Of a stretch of 64,000 bases of DNA, positions 34,691 to 46,900 are shown in pieces. The position numbers and the translations under genes were made by a program. This DNA is from Monodelphis domestica. Its lineage: Eukaryota; Chordata; Mammalia; Didelphimorphia; Didelphidae. Under the pieces are notes generated by a model. It ran no database searches. It was not told the DNA's origin and was given only the letters and a program-made list of their open reading frames with translations. The stretch lies in contig NC_077235.1 of NCBI RefSeq assembly GCF_027887165.1, positions 19,041,383 to 19,105,382 of the forward strand, written 5' to 3'. Each line of letters begins with the position of its first letter. The first letter of the stretch is position 1.

Positions 34691-35840
34691 TCTTTAATTT
34701 TTTTATTTTTCTGCAATTACATGTAAAAACAATTTGTAATGTTTTTTAGAGAATGTTGTCTCGAATTCTCTCCCACTCTCCCTCTTTCTCACTGCCTGCC
34801 CATTGAGATAGTAAGAAATCTCATATAGATTTTACATATGTAATTAAGTAAAACAGTTCCCCATAATAATCCTTTTGTAGAAGGAAATGCCAACAAAAAA
34901 TTTAAAAAGAATGGGGAAAAAAAGTTTGATTTGGTCTGGATTCAGACTCCATCAATTCTTTCTCTGGAAGTAGTTGGCATTTTTTATCATGAGTCTATTG
35001 GGATTGTTTTGGATCATTGTATTGCTGAGAATAGCTGTTATTCATTGTTGTTCACTGTACAGTATTCTTATCACTGTGTAGAATGTCCTTCTGGTTCTGC
35101 TTATTTCACTCTGCTATAGTGCATGTAAATCCTTTCAGTTTTTTCTGAGTTCTTCCTACTCCTTATTTCTTATACCTCAATAGTATTTCATAACAATCAT
35201 TCTATAACTTAGCCATTTCCCAGTTGACAGGTATTTCCTCACTTTTCAATTCATTGCCCCAACAAACAGAGCTACTTTAAATATTTTTGTACATATAGGT
35301 CCTTTCCCTTTTTGTTTTTTGTGCCTTTGGGATATATACCTAACAATGATATTGCTAGATCTAAGGACAGATACTGCTTTATACCCTTTAGGCATATGTC
35401 CTAATTGCTCTCCAGAATGGTTAAATCAGTTCCCAACTCCCCCAACAGTGTATTAGTATCTTAATTTTCCCACATCCCCTCCAAATTTTGTCTTGTTCCT
35501 TTTCTGTCATAATAGCTAGTATGGTAGGTGTGGGTTGGTGCCTCAGGGATGTTTTAATTTGCATTTCTCTAGGGTCTGAGAGCATTTTTTGCATGACTAT
35601 ATAAAGCTTTAATCATTTTATCTGAGAACTGCCTGTTCATATCCTTTGACAATTAATCAGTTGGGGGATGACTTGTATTCTTATATACATTTGACTCATT
35701 TCTCTCTGTTTTTGAGAAATGAGGCCTTTACTAGAGAAACTTGTAAAAAAAATGTCACATCATTATGATTACTCTGTACCACTTTCCATCCTAATTTCCT
35801 GTTTAGTTTCTGACCACTGCATCGCTAGATTTCTATATCC
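34691..35840 (-). mobile_element. Old L1 3' region, antisense (copy A)
   Basis: 3' tail and UTR ('attacatgtaaaaacaattt', 'attcagactccatcaattct'), then the ORF2 C-terminus backwards ('cattcttcagcc'-equivalent at 35200-35300, 'ctccagaatggttaaatcag', 'gatgttttaatttgcatttc'), fading near 35840. It meets the sense L1 at 33395-34690 tail to tail. Confidence 0.85.
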
Positions 35841-36264
35841 ATAGTCATTGAAAAGAATTTGATTATCTTTCAAATTTCATTTTCCTTACAATGTTCTTAA
35901 TATAGTAAAAATTGTTTTCCTTGTTCTGCTCACTTCATTCTACATCAGTTCATAAAAGTCTTTCCAGGTTTCTTTAAATCCATTTCTTTCCTATCCTCTT
36001 CACAATTAGAAAGTTTGTTTTGCTTGGAACTATTTCTTCTCTGGTATTATCCTCCCTCTTGATATCCTCCCTATTCTGTTTTTTCATATATTTCTACAGT
36101 AAACTCATGCATACATGTTTGTATATGCATGTATGTATGTATATTTAACATCACTTCCTTTGTCCACTTAAGTGAGGCCCATCTGGTACCTCTTCTTCCA
36201 TGTTTTTATATTATTATTATATACTCTGTTCATGTGAATTAGCAGGTTTCTCCTCCTTACTTAT
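35841..36264. other. Mixed, mostly unassigned, with a short antisense L1 UTR piece
   Basis: 35900-35990 ('gttttccttgttctgctcac', 'tcagttcataaaagtctttc') is antisense L1 UTR. The rest is AT-rich and unassigned, with a short TGTA-type microsatellite around 36118-36143. Confidence 0.5.
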
Positions 36265-38096
36265 TTTTTTCCTAAATATTTTTATTTCCAATATTTATGC
36301 AACCAAACACTAGAAGCATTTCCATATACAAAGAAAAAGAAGATAACACACAAATGAAATTATAAATCTCCTGTATGTTTAACTGTTATTCATGACCAGA
36401 AAATAAATATCATCCATAAGCTTCTCAGTCTCTCCCCACCCTTCCTGCATCAAAGTATATCATCAGGGAGGCCGACATGTTCATATAAATTGTCTTTCAT
36501 GTTTTATCTTTTTGTTCACTGTCTGGAGGTAACATTCACAGTTTAGTCATCCAGCATTAGTTCTGTGATTGAATATATAATGTTCTCCTCATTCTAAGAG
36601 TATTCGATCACAACCATGTACCACAGATTTTTCAGCCATTCCCCAAATTGACAGGCATCTCAGTTTCTAATTCTTTATCAACACAAAGAGAGCTTCTATA
36701 AATTTTTTTGAACATATGGGTTCATTTTCCTCTTTTCTTTAAAGAGACCCAGGAATGGTATTGCTGGATCTGAGAGTATACACAGTTTTTGACTATCTGG
36801 ATATAATTCTAAATTGCTCTACAGAATGTTGGATCAGTTCACAACTCTACCAACAATGCATTTATTAGTGTCTCTGTTTTTCCACATCCTCTCAAAAATT
36901 TGTCAGTCTGTCCTCCTGTCATCTTAGCTGATTTGGTGGGTGTGACATATGAATTTAGCATTCTTTTGCTTTGCATTTTCTCAAATCAATAGTGATTTAG
37001 AGTATTTTTCATATACCTATATATGGCTTTTATTTTTTCACCTGAAAACTGTTCATGTCTTTTGCCCATTTATCAGTTGGAGGATGGCTCTTATTTTTAT
37101 AAAATTGACAAAGTTCATTGTGTATTTTAGATATGAGACCTTGTGAGGGTGTCTATAAAAATTTTGCCTATTTTTTTCTTTCCTTCTAATCTTGCTAGTT
37201 TATTTTAATTATATAAAAAATGTCAATTTAATGTATTCAAAATTATCCATTTTTACATTTCACAATTCATCGCGTCACTTATTAACTTATAAATTTTTCT
37301 CCTGTTCACAAATCTGATAGGTAGTATAGTCTCTGTTGTAACTTATTTATGGTATTTCCTTTTATGTCTAGATCTTGTATCCATTTTGATGTTATGTTAG
37401 TGAATGGTGTAAGCTATTGGTTTATACCTAGTTTCTGCCAAACTACTTTCCAATTATCCCAGCAATTTTTACCAAATGCTAATTTCTTATCCTAAAACAT
37501 GGATCTGTGGTTTTGTCAAATACCAAATTACTATAATCTCTTTCTGCTGCTTATTGTATGTCTGTTATGTTCCACCTATATAGCTTTCTATTTCTTAGCT
37601 GGTGCCAGAGAGTTTTGATAATTACTGCTTTATAATATAATTTAAAATCTGGTACTGCTAGACTTCCTTCCTTTACCTTTTTCAATATTCCCTTTGATAG
37701 TCTTGGTTTTTTATTCTCCCAAATGAATCTTGTTATTATTTTTTCTAACTTGATAGAATAATTTTTAAGTTAATTAGGATGGCATTTAATTAGTAGGTTA
37801 GTTCAGGTAGGATTTTTATTTTAGTAATATTGGCTTTGCTCATCCATTAATATTTAATATTTCCCCAATTATTTAGATCTAGCTTTATTTGTATAAAAAG
37901 TATTTTATAATTTTGTTCAGGTAGTTCCTGGGTTTGGTTCGGCAGGCGTACTCCCAGGTTTTTCATTCTACCTATGGTTATTTTAAATGGAATATCTTTC
38001 TCTCTCCTCTTGCAGGGCTTTGTCAGTAATATATAAAAATGCTGATGATTGATGAGGATTTATTTTACATCCTGCTACTTTTCTAAAGTTATTGAT

Positions 38097-38453
38097 CATT
38101 TTGGGGGCAGTTGGGTGGCTCAGTGCACTGTTATCTGGGTCTAGAGATGGGAGGTCCTTGGTTCAAATCTGGCTTTAGACATATCCTAGCTGAGTGACCC
38201 TGGGCAAGTCACTTAATCTCCGTTGCCTAGCCCTTAACACTCTTCTGCCTTGGCATGGTAATCCCCAAGCACTGCCTACCTCCAAGGCGGTGTCCAGTGG
38301 GAGAGCCCCTTTACTTGTCTGATTTTGATTTCTGTCTTTTTGAGACACTCTGCAATGATTGGTTGGAAGGAGATTCGGAAAGCTCCTGTTGCTCCACTGC
38401 CAACTTAGCTCCACCTCCTGCTCTTCTGCCTTGGAACCAATGCTTAACAAAAA
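38097..38453 (+). mobile_element. tRNA-headed SINE in L1 copy B, itself split by a 167-bp insertion
   Basis: Head 'gggggcagttgggtggctca' at 38103, box B region 'ggttcaaatctggc', core 'gggcaagtcacttaatctcc', then 'ctcttctgccttgg', the 167-bp insertion, and resumption at 'ctcttctgccttggaaccaa'. The SINE 3' end is shortened. TTATTGAT at 38089-38096 recurs at 38454-38461, and L1 reads through once the SINE is removed. Confidence 0.88.
38240..38434 (-). mobile_element. 167-bp insertion with 14-bp target-site duplication; resembles an L1 5' end
   Basis: CTCTTCTGCCTTGG is exact at 38240-38253 and 38421-38434. The 167 bp between (38254-38420) are absent from other SINE copies here. Read on the minus strand, the insert begins CAGGAGGTGGAGCTAAGTTG, close to the start of the L1 5' region at 61.3 kb (both share a GTGGAGC-AA--TG-CAG pattern). 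It has no A-tail. Probably a 3'-truncated piece of an L1 5' UTR, or a small unnamed element. Confidence 0.75.
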
Positions 38454-39430
38454 TTATTGATACTTCCAGCTAACTTTCTAGTTGAATTTGGGGGATATTC
38501 TACATATACCATGATATCATCAGCAAACAGATGGTTTTATTTCTTTTTTACCCATTCTGATTCCTTCAATTTCTTTTTCTTTTCTTATTGCTATTGTCAG
38601 CTAATGTTAGATAATATTAGTGATAATCAGCATCCTTATTTCACTCCTGATTTTTTGGGAGTGTTTCTGGCTTCTCTCCATTACAAATAATAAATGCTGA
38701 TAGTTTTAGGTAGATGCTTCATAGCATTTTAAGAAAAAAATCCATATAAACCCATGCTTTCCATTGATTTTAATAGGAATGAGTGTTATATTTTGGCAAA
38801 GACTTTTTCTGCATATTGAGATAATCATACAGTTCATATTACTTTTGTTATTGATGTTATCAATTATGTCGATAGTTTTCCTTATATTAAACCATCTCTG
38901 TATTCCTGGTATAAATCCTATTTTGTCACAATGTATTATCTTTGTGACTTATTGTTGCAATCTCCTACCTAGTATTTTGTTTAAGATTTTGCATCCATAT
39001 TCATTAATTCATGGTCTATATTTTTCTTTCTCTGTTTTTGCTCTTCCTGTTTCAGGTATCAGCACCCTGTTTGTTTCATAAAAGGACTTTGTCAAAATGC
39101 CTTCTTTACTTGTTATTTCAAATAATTTGTTTAATATTGGAATTTGTTGGTCCTTAAATGTTTGGGAGAATTCATTTGTAAATCCATCTGTTCCTGATGC
39201 TCTTTTCTTAGGAAGTACATTTATGGCTTTTTCAATTTCTTTTTCTAAAATAGGTTTATTTATGTATTCTGTTTTTGCTTTGATGGTCTAGGTAGTTTAT
39301 TTTTGTAAGTATTCTTCTATTTCTCTTTCATTGTTATATTTGTTTTCATATAATTGAACAAAATAACGCTCATTAATTGCTCCAATTTTGTCTTCACTGG
39401 TAGTAAGAATTTCATTTTGATAACCAGCTA

Positions 39431-40660
39431 TATCTTTGTTATGAAAGATGCTGCATGTAAGGCCCATACTAAATGATGGTTCTCCAGATGATCCTGTTCT
39501 AAGATATTTTACTAATTGCATCAAGTACTATGCAATCTCCTCAATGGAATCCACAACAGTGTGAAAGAAAATGGCTTACCAGCTGATCTGTGAAAAATGA
39601 AGTAGGTAAAAAACACATACTGCCAAAACTATGACATGCAGGTAGGTGGAATGGAATTCTTCCATAAAGAGATCTTTCTTGAACACTGGATCCAAGACCT
39701 GGTGGAAGAAGACAGTAGGTTTCAATCCATTTGAGAAATTGCATTGTTTTCTGGGATCACAAACTGATGCAAAAGCCTACCTCTTCAATAGCAATACTTG
39801 ATTATTTTAATCCAATTAATAAATATATTAAGTAACCATTATATACAAGGTACTATGTTAGGGCCCCAGAAGAGACAAGGCAGGCCCTCTTTCTTAATGG
39901 TCAGAGCAGCAACTTCTACTTGTTTCTAGGTGAAGGTTGGTCCTCCCTCTGGCTTCATTACCGTTATAATTTTAAATTATACATTTTCTAATTCTTCCCT
40001 TAGAATTAGTATCACCTCCTTTTTCAAATCTGCTATTTCTAATCTGCTATGGTCTGGAGCATTAAATAACCTAGCTTGTTTGAATTTTGATGAATAAAGT
40101 AAGAATAAATACATTCTGAAGAAGGCCCTAGGGAGCTCTCTATGAGTAAAGTGCATGAGTTTTGGGCTATGTTAACTACTCGGGTTTTTTTTTTTATCAG
40201 GCTCTTGTTTATGTTCTAAATGTCTGAGATTACTGACCGGTAGATAAATAAGCTGTTACTTTATTTTTGTTGATATAAAAGGGAAAATTTGATTGAAGAG
40301 AACTAGTTGCTCGGTGATGGTAATTTGGTTTAGGTGTACTACCATTTATAGTGGAGGGCTATTTGAGTTCTCTGAAAGCAGTTCATGATGGTATACTAGG
40401 ACCAACCTTGTAATCAAAGCTGAAATGGCAGACTGCTGACCTTGAAGGAAAGTTGACGCCTCTCATTTGGATTCCTGAACCTATGAACAGTTCCTGTATG
40501 TCAGTGTAATAAGCAACCTTGGCAGGAACAAGAATATTGATCTGATGGATTCTTATTTGCCCAGAAATGGCTTTTTTCTTAGCCTTGACCTCTCTCTGCC
40601 TTTTAAATCCATTCATGTATAAATTCAGGTTGACACCAAATACTTTTATTTATTATCATA
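39431..40660. other. Unassigned DNA with a short L2-like patch
   Basis: No gene recognised. About 39800-39905 resembles an antisense L2 3' end ('aagtaaccattatatacaag', 'gtactatgttagggcc'). Minus-strand open frames of 67-77 residues (39541-39744, 40383-40616) have no known motif. Confidence 0.4.
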
Positions 40661-40669
40661 TATACACAA

Positions 40670-40700
<31 letters not shown>

Positions 40701-40712
40701 TACACACACACA
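40661..40712. repeat. (TA)n/(CA)n compound microsatellite
   Basis: TA-rich run at 40671-40701 with one TG interruption, followed by CACACACA to 40711. Confidence 0.95.
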
Positions 40713-40809
40713 GCTTTGGAAACATAGCTATCTTTATTTCTGTGTATGTATCACTTCTATGTAGCTAAAAGCTTAATTCATATTCACTTGCTTTTATTTA
40801 GCAGACCTG

Positions 40810-41160
40810 TACTTGATCTTGTGCCCTTTAACATTTTTTCCACTGCCTTAGATCACACCCTTACCCAAATTTGTAAATGACATAGAATGTAGGAGCACTA
40901 GCTTGAAGTTTTGATCCTAGAGCAAGATTCCAAAGCGATTTTGACAGGTGAGAATATTGGAGAGAATCTAAGATGACAAAATTGAATGGATAGATAAATG
41001 CAAGTTTTTTACACAGGTTCAAAAATCAGCTTTACAAGTACAAGATAAGGAAGCATGGGTAGAGGATAGTCCATCCAAAGTGAAGAACTGAGCTGTTAAT
41101 AAGACTGCAAGTGATGCAATGCCATTGTCTACAAAGAATTAAATTTTTACAATACCTATA
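40810..41160 (+). mobile_element. CR1/L3-type LINE internal fragment
   Basis: 'ccctttaacattttttccac', 'acccaaatttgtaaatgaca', 'gattccaaagcgattttgac' and 'cagctttacaagtacaagat' then 'aaggaagcatgggtagagga' match the order of the CR1/L3 at 26.5-26.9 kb. Confidence 0.72.
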
Positions 41161-41424
41161 ATGTAATGGAAATGCATAGTGAGCCATGAGTAAGCTGTGT
41201 TTTATTACTATTAACAAAATATGTGAAACAAACAGCAAAAATAAATGTTTTCAGAGAGAAGCATCCCCAGGAACAGGGAATACCATGTAGCAAGAACAGA
41301 GGATATCTACTAAACAACCCATATGTTCCCTTGATTTCCATGAAGTGTCAAAAGATATAGAAAAAAGACCTCTGGCACATTGCTTGAACCCCTAGTAGGA
41401 GTGTTTTGGAAGGAGATTTATGAA

Positions 41425-41605
41425 AATACATTGTGTAAGGGAAACAGCACTGGGCTTAGAATCAGAAGTCTTGGATTCAAATCCTGTGTCTCCCACTTTA
41501 TTACTTAACCTTCCTGGATTTTAGTTTCCTCTAGTCTTGCAGGGGAAAGTTGGACTAGATTTCCTCTAACATACTGTCCATCTTCAAATGTATAATCCAT
41601 TGACA
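41425..41605 (+). mobile_element. MIR-like SINE
   Basis: 'ggaaacagcactgggcttag', box B-like 'ggattcaaatcctg', 'ggattttagtttcctctagt' and 'gttggactagatttcctcta' in MIR order. Confidence 0.72.
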
Positions 41606-41769
41606 AAAGCTACAAAAGATGAGAAAGTATAAATCAGTTATTATCTATACTATTGGAAAATATTGATAAAATGACACAGCCATAGAATATTAATGGTCTA
41701 TAGCACTTTATGGAAGCCAAAAATAGCTCATGTGATCTGAGACTGAATTAAGAGAAATATAGTATCCGT

Positions 41770-42640
41770 GACAAGGCAAGTGATAGGCCTCTATACAGAT
41801 GACACCCATCTCTTTGTAACTAGCCTTAATCTCTTTCCTGGATTCTATTCCTTAATTGCCAACTGCCTGCTTGATATATCCACCTAGAAGTCTCATTAGC
41901 ACCATAAACTCAACTCATGGAAAATGAAACTCAACATCTCACCTTCTAAACTCACATAGCTTCCAGATTTCTTCTAGGCAGCAAGGTTTGTAACCTTAGA
42001 ATCATCTTCAAATTTTCCATTATCCTCATGTCTTATGTATATTTGGTTATTAAATATTATAGATTTTCCCTACATGAATTAAGAAATGTGGTCTGCCTCA
42101 GTATATATCACATCTGTCTCCAATTCCTCAGTCACTGCCTTGGTCAGTCCTCCCAACTTTGGCTATCACCAAATCCTCTTCATTGGACTTTATGATTTCT
42201 TATCTTGCTTCCAAATTATCTTTCATGGAGCTCATTTTTGTGCCTTTATACTGATTGCCCCTCTCACCAGTCCCCTGCTTAGATTGTACTTCTTCTTAAT
42301 GTCTGACTCATACAGTCTCTCATTTCCTTCAAGACACAGCTCAAATACCACCTTTTATGGAAAACTTATCTTGATATTCCCTATGACTGTCAGTGTCCTT
42401 CCTCCCTAAAAACCTTGTATTTTGTTTTATTCTGTATGTGCTCATGTCCGCACACAAATATACCCATATATGTAAATACATACATATATATATATATATA
42501 TATAATCTTCATTGAAAATCAATTCCTTGATTGGAGAAATATTTTTCTTTTTTGATTCTGTATATCTAGTACCTTACAAAATATGTGGTGCATAGTAGTT
42601 GCTTAATAAATACTTCTTTGATAGATTTTAATATCAATTT
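41770..42640 (+). mobile_element. L2 LINE with RT motif remnant and 3' end
   Basis: The plus strand at 41792-41803 reads Y-T-D-D followed by THLFV, the L2 RT motif. Downstream, a coding remnant ('gtctgcctcagtatatatca', 'gtgcctttatactgattgcc', 'acacagctcaaataccacct') leads to the L2 3' end 'gcatagtagttgcttaataa' at about 42590. The 107-residue open frame at 42086-42409 is L2-derived. Contains a (TA)n microsatellite at 42484-42504. Confidence 0.82.
42484..42504. repeat. (TA)n microsatellite
   Basis: About ten TA units inside the 3' UTR of an L2. Confidence 0.95.
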
Positions 42641-42659
42641 TCTTAAAACACAAGTCTCA

Positions 42660-43205
42660 TCATGTGATTAAAAAATCTTCAGTGACCGCCTAGAACAACT
42701 GATTTAAAATACAAAAATTTCCTGACATTTAATGCCCACATCTACCTCTCAATTTCCAGACTTATCTCTTGTTATCCCCTTCATGAACTTTGCATCACAG
42801 TCATTTTGGTCTACTAGCATTCCCCCAATGCTCTATTCCTTCTCCCTTCCTGATGTTTTGTCATCAACTTTCCCTCCACCCTCTGCTTAAAATATACTCC
42901 CTCTTTATTCCTACTTCTTAGAATGCTTAGCACATTTCAGAAATATTTCTTCAATAGCAATTATCCATCTAGCAAATAGTTTTTGACATCTACTGACATC
43001 TTCCTTTAATTATCAGATTAGGTATCACCTCCAATATCAAATTTCTTGACTCATTCTTTATCATTAAATTATTTTATATTTACTTATCTGTGTATATGTT
43101 GCATTTCTTAATATACTGTAAATCTCTTGACAATAGCAATTTTTTGACTATGTATTACCATGGCTTAATACAGTGCCTTGAATGTAGTTGTCACCTAATA
43201 AATGG
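42660..43205 (+). mobile_element. L2 LINE 3' region, second tandem copy
   Basis: Restarts L2 3' sequence ('catgtgattaaaaaatcttc', 'aatgcccacatctacctctc') and ends 'atacagtgccttgaatgtag' with 'cacctaataaatg'. Independent of the copy just upstream because the same L2 region appears twice. Confidence 0.75.
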
Positions 43206-43224
43206 TGACCAAGTTGAACAATTC

Positions 43225-43735
43225 CACTGTACTCTACTCTAGTCAGACCCAAACCTAGAGTATTTTGTTCTCTTCAGATCACATTTTATAAGCAACATTG
43301 ATGAGCTTAAAAAGCATCCAATAAAAAGCAAACAGAATGGTGAAGGGTCACAAGATCATGTCATATGAGGATTATTTGAAGGAAGCAATGATGGATAAAA
43401 GACTGGAAAATATAATGCTTATTAGTGACATGATAGTTATCCAAAGACCTGCCATGTGGAAAAGGGACTAGATCATTTCTGTTTGGTTCTAGGGAGTAGA
43501 ACTGGAAGCAATCTGTAGGCATTTCATGAAGGCAGATTTAGGATAGACTGATATCAAGAAACATTTTGTAACAATTATAGTGCTCCACAAATTGAAGGGG
43601 CTGCCTCAGTAGCTTTTCAAGCAAAGGCTGGGTGACTACTCAGGGTTTTATGCAAGGTATTCTTGTTCTGTTGTAGGTGAGAAAAAGATGGCCTCTGAAG
43701 TCCATTTCAACTAACAACATCTGTGATGACCTTCA
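43225..43735 (+). mobile_element. CR1/L3-type LINE 3' end
   Basis: 'gtactctactctagtcagac', 'gtattttgttctcttcagat', 'gaatggtgaagggtcacaag', 'atcatgtcatatgaggatta', 'gaggcagattta'-like wording at 43530, 'ggctgcctcagtagcttttc' and the terminus 'gatggcctctgaagtccatt'. The clearest CR1/L3 end in the window. Confidence 0.85.
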
Positions 43736-43888
43736 GACACTTGTCATTTCTAAATGAGCATCTCCAAACCTCTACTTCCTCACTGTGACCACTTAGCTCT
43801 TTATTTTAATAAGGCCATTTATCTGTTTTATGTCATTTGGTGTCTTTTATGATAATCTTTAAATGTTCTTCTCAATTATCTTTTTTTG

Positions 43889-44775
43889 GAAATTTTTATT
43901 TCATTAGTCAATTTAGAACATTATTCCTTGGTTACAAGAATCATAATCTTTCCCTCCCCTTCCTCCAACCCTTCCCATAACCGGTGTTCAATTTCACTGG
44001 GTTTTACATGTGTCCTTGGTCAAAACCTATTTTCACATTGTTAAAGTTTGCACTAGGATGACCATTTGGCATCTACATCCCCAATCATATCTACCTCAAT
44101 CCATGTAATCAAGCAGTTGTTTTTCTTCTGTGTTTCTGCTCCCACAGTTTTCCCTCTGAATGTGGATAGTGTTCTTTCTTGTGAATCTGTCCCAGTTGTT
44201 CAGGGTCCCTGCATTGCCACTAATGGAGAAGTCCATTACATTTGATTATGCCACAGTGTATCAGTCTCTGTGTACAATGTTCTCCTGGTTCTGCTCCTTT
44301 CACTCTGCATCAATTCCTGGAAGTCATTCCAGTTCTTATGGAATTCCTCCAGTCCATCATTCCTTTGAGCACAATAGTATTACATCACCAATAGATATGA
44401 CAATTTGTTCAACCATTCCCCAATCCAAGAGCATCCCCTCATTTTTCAATTTTTGGCCACCACAAAGAGCACAGCTATGACTATTCTTGTACATGTATTT
44501 TTCCTTATTCTCTCTTTGGGATACAAACCCAGCAGTGCTATGGCTGGAACAAAGGGCAGACAGTCTTTTATCGCCCTTTGGGCATAGTTCTAAATTGCCC
44601 TCCAGAATGGTTGGATTAATTCACAACTCCACTAGCAATGAATTAATGTCCCTACTTTGCCACATCCCCTCCAGCATTCACTACTTTCCTTTGCTGTCAT
44701 GTTAGCCAATCTGCTAGATGTGAGGTGATACCTCAGAGTTGTTTTGATTTGCATCTCTTTTATTATGAGAGATTG
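43889..44775 (-). mobile_element. L1 LINE 3' region, antisense
   Basis: 3' tail at 43889 ('gaaatttttatttcattagt'), 3' UTR ('actgggttttacatgtgtcc', 'tctgctcccacagttttccc'), then the ORF2 C-terminus backwards, ending inside the [20 protein letters not shown] stretch at about 44770. About 890 bp, strongly similar to the copies at 1-835 and 57.0 kb. Open frames on the plus strand here (60-106 residues) are antisense shadows. Confidence 0.93.
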
Positions 44776-45809
44776 ATTGTATATTAAAGAAAAACTGTTA
44801 AGAAGAAATGAAGAAATGTATGGAGAAAAAATTATTTTTCTCTTTTGTATTTCTCATCTAGAATTTAATCTTAATTTATCTAATTTTTATAGATGTTAAG
44901 CACCATGGACAGCAACACCAGTACTTTTCTATAGTCCTTTGTGCACTGATACCATGCCATTAATAGTGCTTAGAAACAAGGCTACTGCTGTTAGCATCAG
45001 CTGAAGTGTTGTTTGACAAGAGAAAACTCCAAGATGTTTTATTCCTTAGTTTCGAGTAAAAGATGTTTCAGTCACCTAACATACTTGTTACCAGACTAAC
45101 AACTTCCATGTATTAGTGTAGCCAAGTTCATGTTTGAAAGGAAACACCAAAAAAGATAAAAAGGAACAACATTGATACTCTTTCAATGTATCAGAGGAGA
45201 TCAGTGAGTATCACCAAGCTGATTCTTAATTAAGATGAGTTCTTCTCTTACTTGAGATACAAATATTTACTCTTATCAACTTCTCAGGCTTTTTTCCTTC
45301 TTTTGTAGCTTTGTCTTTGCATTTCCAATGTTAAATTTAATTTTTTATTGCATTAAGGAATCTCTTTTTCAGGCATTAGTTTTATTTTATTCTAGTCTCC
45401 GAAGAGCTATGTTATAGGAAGATTTTTCTGTTTGAATATGGTTCTTTCACCTTTCCCAAAAAGAATATGGAAAGTAGGTCTTTAAAAACAAAAAGTCTAA
45501 TGGTGTTTTGTGAGAAAATTTAGGAAATTGATTTAAATCATCTAATATAACAAGGCTGCTATTATTCATGGGTTAATGACATGAGATAATTTGAATTGTA
45601 TACCTAGAACTGTGGAACTTTTGCACAGATTATAAAAATATTTCTTTCACAGTTTTTCTATATTTCTTTCTGAACACAAAGCTCTGTTTTGTATGTTGAA
45701 TTGGAATGAATCTTGGTACTAAAAGAATTTGGGTTAAACATTACAACATTACAAATTAGTGTTTTAGACACTTAAAAACAACATAAACAATCAAAAATAA
45801 GTAATACTA
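44776..45809. other. Single-copy-looking DNA
   Basis: About 1 kb, AT-rich, with no gene or repeat recognised. Confidence 0.4.
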
Positions 45810-46900
45810 TCTTCTTTATGTAAAACACTATTCTAGGCACAACAGATAATAAAACAAAATTATGTGGCATGGTCCCTATTTTCATGAATGTTGCTCTAGT
45901 GCTCTAAAGCTATGTATCATCACCATCAAACTTTTCTTAAGTGCCTGCTACATACAGGGCAGTGTACCAGACATCAGATAACATCAAGTGAATAGTCTGG
46001 AAAATAAGTGCTTTTAATTTTTGAGAGTATTGGGTTCACCATGAGTTTGAGCAGACCTCATAGAGGATGTGAGATTGGCCTTGAAAGATGCCTTGGATAA
46101 ATTGAGAGTAGGAAAAACTGCACCACTTCTATGGAGCTGTGTCAGAGGAGAGATCATATAAGTCATTTAGGCAACAGTGACTAGACAATCCTATTTAGAG
46201 TGGAAGGTTTACCGTAGGGAAAAAATAAGAGATAAGATCAGATTGAATGTTAGACTAAGGCATTTTGAATTTTTCTTGCTGAAGATAGGGTTATAGCCCT
46301 TGAAGATGTTTTGAAGAAGATATCCAAGTGATATTTTATGAAGCCAAATTTGGTTTTGTTCAGATTGCATTGAAATGTTCACTGTCAAATTCAAAGAGAC
46401 CGTTTAGAAGGCTTTTGAAGTACTTGGGAGAGAAATAGTGAGGGCATGAACTTGAGTGGTGGTAATGAGAATGATGAAAAGGACCTGGGAGAATGATTAT
46501 CAAGAAAGAACCAACACAAGTTGGTGATTGATTAGAAGAAGAAACCAAAGAAAGTGAGCCAAAGATGATTCCAAGATTTTGAGGCAGAGTGGTTGAGGTA
46601 GTCTTACTGATGGTAACTAGCCTGTAGAGGGGAAATTGACTTTGGGGTCACAGTGATGATTTTGACTTTGAAGTTTTACATTTGAGGTGCTGACAAAATT
46701 TGCAATTGATGATGTTATACCACCAGCTGGGAATTCATTGCTAGAGGTTAGGTAAGAGATCAAGGCTAAAGAAAGAGAAATTAAAGGTAATAACACAGAA
46801 GAGATAGTTGAAATTGTGACCAGTATGGGAAGATGAGAAAAGTAAGTGACGCATATGATCTGCTCTATCACTTCCTCTTGTAATCACTATATTTCCCAGG
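45810..46900 (-). mobile_element. L2 LINE, antisense
   Basis: Antisense 3' end ('cttaagtgcctgctacatac', 'agggcagtgtaccagacatc') at 45930, then antisense ORF2 remnant to about 46900 ('ttgaagtacttgggagagaa', 'gatgattccaagattttgag', 'gattttgactttgaagtttt'). A piece at 45810-45900 looks like a second L2 3' end. All frames decayed. Confidence 0.78.

Larger units (their letters stand above)
36265..39430 (-). mobile_element. L1 LINE, antisense (copy B): RT domain to 3' end, with nested SINE
   Basis: The longest continuous L1 in the window, about 2.8 kb after removing the SINE at 38097-38453. In minus-strand order: a region upstream of RT (39297-39430, encoding INERYFVQLYENKYNNEREI), RT with the catalytic F-A-D-D motif at 38516-38527 preserved, the post-RT region, the C-terminal cysteine region (about 36840-36950) and the 3' UTR to 36265. 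Frames are broken throughout. It lacks the endonuclease, ORF1 and 5' UTR, ending abruptly at about 39430. Confidence 0.92.

Noticed and set aside
44160..44705. Overlapping plus-strand open frames of 60-106 codons
   Set aside because: Antisense shadows of L1 ORF2 and 3' UTR; the same frame recurs at other antisense L1 copies (1-225, 57236-57633).
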